Shown piece after piece: positions 60,921-64,000 of a DNA stretch of 64,000 bases; position 1 is the first letter of the stretch, and every line of letters begins with the position of its first letter. The translations under genes were made by a program, and so were the position numbers. The notes under the pieces were generated by a model, which did not search any database, had not been told where the DNA came from, and saw only the letters and a list, made by a program, of their open reading frames with translations. Source of the DNA: DATARH01 sp035550515 (GTDB taxonomy: Bacteria > Pseudomonadota > Alphaproteobacteria > ATCC43930 > CGMCC-115725); NCBI GenBank assembly GCA_035550515.1, contig DASZOZ010000103.1, forward strand, positions 1-64,000, written 5' to 3'.

Positions 60921-62066
60921 ATGAAGAACGGCTACCGCGTCTACGACACCGACACGCATATCGATCCCGGCGCCGACGTCCTGGAGAGATACGTCGACCC
61001 GGGCTTTCGCGCCCGGCTCGACGACCTCGCGCCGTATCGGCAGAAGGTAAGGTCGCGCACCGTCGACGGCGGCGAGCGCACGACCTACCGCTTCGAGCAG
61101 CGGCTTTACGAGCGCACGCTCGGCGAGGCCGCGGCAAGCCCCGGCTCGGGCGACGGCCGGGTGTGGCGCGGCAAGCGGCGGCCGAGCTTCGGGGTGATCG
61201 ACGACCGCTCCGACAACCGTGTCCTCGACATGGACAAGGAAGGCGCCGACGTGCATTTCCTCGTGCCGTCGGTCTGGACGAGCATCGTCGGCGTGCCCGA
61301 CGTGTCGCTCGAAACCGGGCTGATCCGCGCCTATCACCGCCACATGGCGGAGTTTTGCGGTCCCTATCCCGACCGGCTCAAGGGGCCGATCGTCGCCTCG
61401 ACGCGCGATGTCGCGTCCGCGGTGGAAGAGATCAGGCGCTGGGGCACGTCGAAATGGGCGGTCGCGGTGCAGCCGCTGCTCCCCAACGAGACACCGGTCG
61501 ACCACCCCGAGCTGGAGCCGATCTGGCGCGCCGCCGAGGATCACGACCTCGCCGTCGTGCATCACAGCTTCACCTGGTCGGCGCCCTATTTCCCCGGCTA
61601 CACCGAGATGTGGGACAATGTGTACCTGGCGCGGCTGTGCTCGCATCCATGGGGCGCGATGCGCTTTATGGCCGGCTTCCTCGCCGGCGGCATTCTCGAC
61701 CGCTATCCCGGCCTGCGCCTTTGCGTGCTCGAATGCGGTTTTGGCTGGCTGCCGTTCTGGGTCAGGCGAATGGACGAGCAGGTGAGCTATGTCGGCCGCA
61801 CCGCCAAGCTCAAACTGCTGCCGAGCGAGCAGTTCGCCGCCGGTCGCGTGTTCGCCAATGTCGAGGCACACGAGCATGCGCCGATGTTCGACATGGTTAC
61901 GGGTGCGCTGGGAGACGGGTGCCTGATGTTCGGGTCGGACTACCCGCATTTCGAATCGTGGTTTCCGAACTCGATCGACAAGATCCTCGAATGGCCCGGC
62001 GTGACCGGCGACAAGGCCCGCAAGCTGTTCTGGGAAAACGCCAATCGCTGCTTCAGGCAGAGCTGA
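60921..62066 (+). CDS. Metal-dependent amidohydrolase (amidohydrolase 2 family)
   Basis: 381 residues. YDTDTHIDPGADVLERYVDPG replaces the usual DxHxH opening of decarboxylases and hydrolases of this type. VVHHSFTWSAPYFPGYTEMW follows and the metal aspartate is in LMFGSDYPHFESWFP. Relatives include o-aminomuconate- or hydroxybenzoate-type decarboxylases and lactonases. It is co-oriented with the MetE-like gene and probably co-transcribed. Confidence 0.9.
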   Translation: MKNGYRVYDTDTHIDPGADVLERYVDPGFRARLDDLAPYRQKVRSRTVDGGERTTYRFEQRLYERTLGEAAASPGSGDGRVWRGKRRPSFGVIDDRSDNRVLDMDKEGADVHFLVPSVWTSIVGVPDVSLETGLIRAYHRHMAEFCGPYPDRLKGPIVASTRDVASAVEEIRRWGTSKWAVAVQPLLPNETPVDHPELEPIWRAAEDHDLAVVHHSFTWSAPYFPGYTEMWDNVYLARLCSHPWGAMRFMAGFLAGGILDRYPGLRLCVLECGFGWLPFWVRRMDEQVSYVGRTAKLKLLPSEQFAAGRVFANVEAHEHAPMFDMVTGALGDGCLMFGSDYPHFESWFPNSIDKILEWPGVTGDKARKLFWENANRCFRQS

Positions 62067-62072
62067 GCGGCT

Positions 62073-62273
62073 TCAATCCGCGCCGTGGCGGCGATCGCGG
62101 GCGCGGGCAAATTTGACCGCGGTCCGCTCCAGGTTCGTCGCGTGCTGCTCGACCGACAACGCCATGTCGAGCAGGCTCGACCGGGCCGCCGCCGTCACCA
62201 TATGGTCGGCGATGGTGCGCAATTCCTCGGCGCGGCGGCGCCAGTCGTTTGCGCGGTCAAGAAAGCTCGCCAT
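62073..62273 (-). CDS. Small helical protein, function unknown
   Basis: 66 residues from the ATG at 62273 (MASFLDRANDWRRRAEELR). Two helical stretches, RRRAEELRTIADHMVTAAAR and LDMALSVEQHATNLERTAV. The longer open frame upstream contains no sign of coding. It resembles other short alphaproteobacterial helical proteins, and in style the one at 47115-47297. Confidence 0.5.
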   Translation of the reverse strand: MASFLDRANDWRRRAEELRTIADHMVTAAARSSLLDMALSVEQHATNLERTAVKFARARDRRHGAD

Positions 62274-62464
62274 GGCCCGAGAACGGGGCGCGCGGCAACC
62301 GGTTCCGCCATCTGCGTCCGCTGCCGGGCATGACGCAGACGCATTGCTCGGTGGATACGCAACATCGAATGCCCGCACCAAAATTGCGCATGTGCCGGGT
62401 GGCGGGTTGATATGATCGGCCGGATTGGCCAATCGCTGACCCGGTAAAGAGAAATGGCGGCAGG

Positions 62465-63052
62465 ATGACGATGATCGACCCCACGGCCTTGGCCCAGTTG
62501 TTCCAGGCGGCGCGTACCTTTTCCCGCTGGGAAGCGCGCGACGTGCCGGATGAGGTGATCGACAGTGCGCTGCAAACGGCGCTGCTCGGCCCGACCAGCG
62601 GCAATTGCGAGCCGATGCGGGTCGTGCTGGTCAAGAGCAGGGAGGGCAAGGAGCGCCTGTTGCCCTGCGTGTCGTCGGGCAATGCCGACAAGGTGCGGAC
62701 CGCGCCCGTCACCGCGATCGTCGCTTACGATACGCTGTTCTACGAACATCTGCCGCGGCTGTTTCCGCACACCGATGCGCGCGCCTGGTTCACCAGCAAC
62801 GAGGCGCTGGCGACCGAGACTGCGTTTCGCAACAGCGCGCTGCAGGGCGCCTATTTCATCCTGGCGCTGCGCGCGCACGGGCTCGATTGCGGACCGATGT
62901 CCGGGTTCAACCCGAAAGCGGTGGACGAGGCGTTTTTCCCGGATGGGCGGTTGCGGGTCAATTTCCTGCTGAACATCGGCTACGGCAATCGCGCCGCGCT
63001 GCATCCGCGGCCGCCGCGCCTCGATCTCGGCGAAGTCGCGCGCTGGGCCTGA
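62465..63052 (+). CDS. Nitroreductase family protein (RutE/HadB type)
   Basis: 195-residue flavin reductase. FQAARTFSRWEARDVPDEV and LGPTSGNCEPMRVVLVKSREG are the family's FMN-binding starts. LQGAYFILALRAHGLDCGPMSGFN and VNFLLNIGYGN follow, as in malonic semialdehyde reductase RutE/HadB. Divergent from the small helical gene. Ends one base before the end of the convergent histidine kinase gene. Confidence 0.92.
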   Translation: MTMIDPTALAQLFQAARTFSRWEARDVPDEVIDSALQTALLGPTSGNCEPMRVVLVKSREGKERLLPCVSSGNADKVRTAPVTAIVAYDTLFYEHLPRLFPHTDARAWFTSNEALATETAFRNSALQGAYFILALRAHGLDCGPMSGFNPKAVDEAFFPDGRLRVNFLLNIGYGNRAALHPRPPRLDLGEVARWA

Positions 63053-64000
63053 TCAGCCGCCCGCCGCCGCCAGCGGGGCGGCCCGCATCGCGACCGTGCG
63101 CTCGGGCGGCAGGGTGACGGTGACCGTCGTGCCGCAGCGCTTGACGCTGCTGACGGTGAGCTTGCCGCCATGCAGCTCCGCCAGACGCTGGGCGAGCGGC
63201 AGGCCGAGACCGGTGCCTTCGTGGCGGCGCGTGTGACCGGCATCGACTTGCCCGAACGGTTCGAGCGCGGTCGCGATTTCGCCCGGCGTCATGCCCGGCC
63301 CGGTATCGCGGACCGCGAAGGTGGTGCCGCCGTCGCGCGTACCACTGACGGCGACCACGACCGTGCCGCCCGGCTCGGTGAACTTGATCGCGTTGGACAG
63401 CAGGTTCAGCAGGATTTGCTTCAACCGGGTCGAATCCGCGCGGACCTGCGGCAGGCCCGGTTCGGCCTCGACCGTCAGGGTCAACGCCCCCGCGACGGCA
63501 TGGCTCTTCATCAGCGTCACGCAGGCGTCGACCACCGCGCGCGGATCGATCGCGGTTTCCTCGTGCAGCTCCAGTTTGCCGGCGTCGACCTTTGCCAGGT
63601 CGAGGATGTCGTTGATGACGGTGTGCAGGTGCTCGCCGCTCTGGTGGATCAGCGCGGCGTATTCGGCCTGCCGCGGCTGCAGCGGCCCGGTCATGCCCAA
63701 CTCCAGCGCCTCGGAAAAGCCGATGATCGCATTCAGCGGGGTGCGCAGCTCGTGGCTCATATTAGCGAGGAATTGCGACTTGGCGACATTGGCCGCCTCG
63801 GCCGCCTCCTTGGCTTCCTGCAGGCTGCGCGCGGCCTGGACCTGGGGGGTTATGTCGCGCCCGGTGCCGCGGTAGCCGACAAAGCGCCCGGCGGCGTCGA
63901 AGACCGGACTGCCGCTGATCGAGATCGTGTTTTCCGGCTGGTCGTCGGTCTTGCGGGTATAGGTGAAGTCGCGGAACGGCGCATGCCGGTCGATCGTCGC
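63053..64000 (-). CDS. PAS sensor histidine kinase, C-terminal part
   Basis: Runs off the window edge, so its N-terminus is missing. The visible part begins in a PAS domain (ISISGSPVFDAAGRFVGYRG) and has a helical linker, then the phosphoacceptor H-box MSHELRTPLNAIIGF. The N-box is LLNLLSNAIKF, the G1 box VRDTGPGM and the G2 box GTGLGLPLAQRLAELHGG. No receiver domain follows. Signal and partner regulator unknown. Confidence 0.94.
   Translation of the reverse strand, partial: ATIDRHAPFRDFTYTRKTDDQPENTISISGSPVFDAAGRFVGYRGTGRDITPQVQAARSLQEAKEAAEAANVAKSQFLANMSHELRTPLNAIIGFSEALELGMTGPLQPRQAEYAALIHQSGEHLHTVINDILDLAKVDAGKLELHEETAIDPRAVVDACVTLMKSHAVAGALTLTVEAEPGLPQVRADSTRLKQILLNLLSNAIKFTEPGGTVVVAVSGTRDGGTTFAVRDTGPGMTPGEIATALEPFGQVDAGHTRRHEGTGLGLPLAQRLAELHGGKLTVSSVKRCGTTVTVTLPPERTVAMRAAPLAAAGG

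Overview
The window is a very GC-rich stretch of what looks like an alphaproteobacterial chromosome. The best evidence is the gene order ribF, ileS, lspA and a DUF3035-type lipoprotein, which is typical of that class, together with the dispersed palindromes around 'gccgggcttgacccggc' and 'cgtcattgcgag' that litter alphaproteobacterial genomes. A free-living, metabolically versatile soil or water bacterium of the Rhodospirillales/Hyphomicrobiales kind fits; genus cannot be told. No rRNA, tRNA, CRISPR array, transposase or phage gene was seen. Genes are packed tightly and no gene-free stretch exceeds 300 bases.

Layout. 0-5 kb: end of a short-chain dehydrogenase, an NMT1/THI5-type ABC importer (solute-binding protein, ATPase, permease), a tandem universal stress protein, a small secreted protein, and a DUF433/DUF5615 toxin-antitoxin pair. 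5-12.7 kb: hisI, a complete branched-chain-amino-acid-type (HAAT) ABC importer (livG, livF, binding protein, livH, livM), and two tandem Rieske oxygenase paralogues on the other strand. 12.7-20.3 kb: the housekeeping block ribF, [RHH/ParE toxin-antitoxin with a frameshifted toxin], ileS, lspA, lipoprotein, then a fused class II aldolase/short-chain dehydrogenase. 20.3-28.4 kb (minus strand): alpha/beta hydrolase, DUF169 protein, an integral-membrane class III adenylate cyclase, a DUF455 ferritin-like protein, bcp and glnE. 28.4-41.9 kb: a large AsmA-like protein whose 5' end lacks a normal start codon, a Prx5-type peroxiredoxin, an old yellow enzyme with a CocE-type hydrolase, a beta-hydroxyacid dehydrogenase, a Tat-exported amidohydrolase, dienelactone hydrolase, a TauD dioxygenase, an acetyltransferase, and a MazEF-like toxin-antitoxin overlapping a thiamine-diphosphate enzyme.

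41.9-64 kb is the most catabolic part: two divergent luciferase-like (LLM) oxidoreductases, a MetE catalytic-domain protein, a DUF1194 von Willebrand-type protein, a phytanoyl-CoA dioxygenase-like enzyme, an esterase, a double-length class III CoA transferase, a GlcG/HbpS protein, enoyl-CoA hydratase, a FUSC/HlyD-type exporter, an FAD monooxygenase translationally coupled to a two-subunit molybdenum hydroxylase, a second TauD enzyme, a second MetE-like protein, a metal-dependent amidohydrolase, a nitroreductase and the C-terminal part of a PAS histidine kinase.

Taken together, the window carries at least ten oxidoreductases acting on organic substrates (two Rieske, two TauD, one PhyH, one FAD monooxygenase, one Mo hydroxylase, one OYE, two LLM), two importers, one aromatic-acid-type exporter and several hydrolases and CoA enzymes. 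This reads as uptake, ring or side-chain oxidation and beta-oxidation-like handling of unusual organic acids. The most coherent candidate for an undescribed pathway is 51.5-62 kb, where an efflux pump is divergent from the monooxygenase/Mo-hydroxylase operon. The substrate is not determinable from the sequence.
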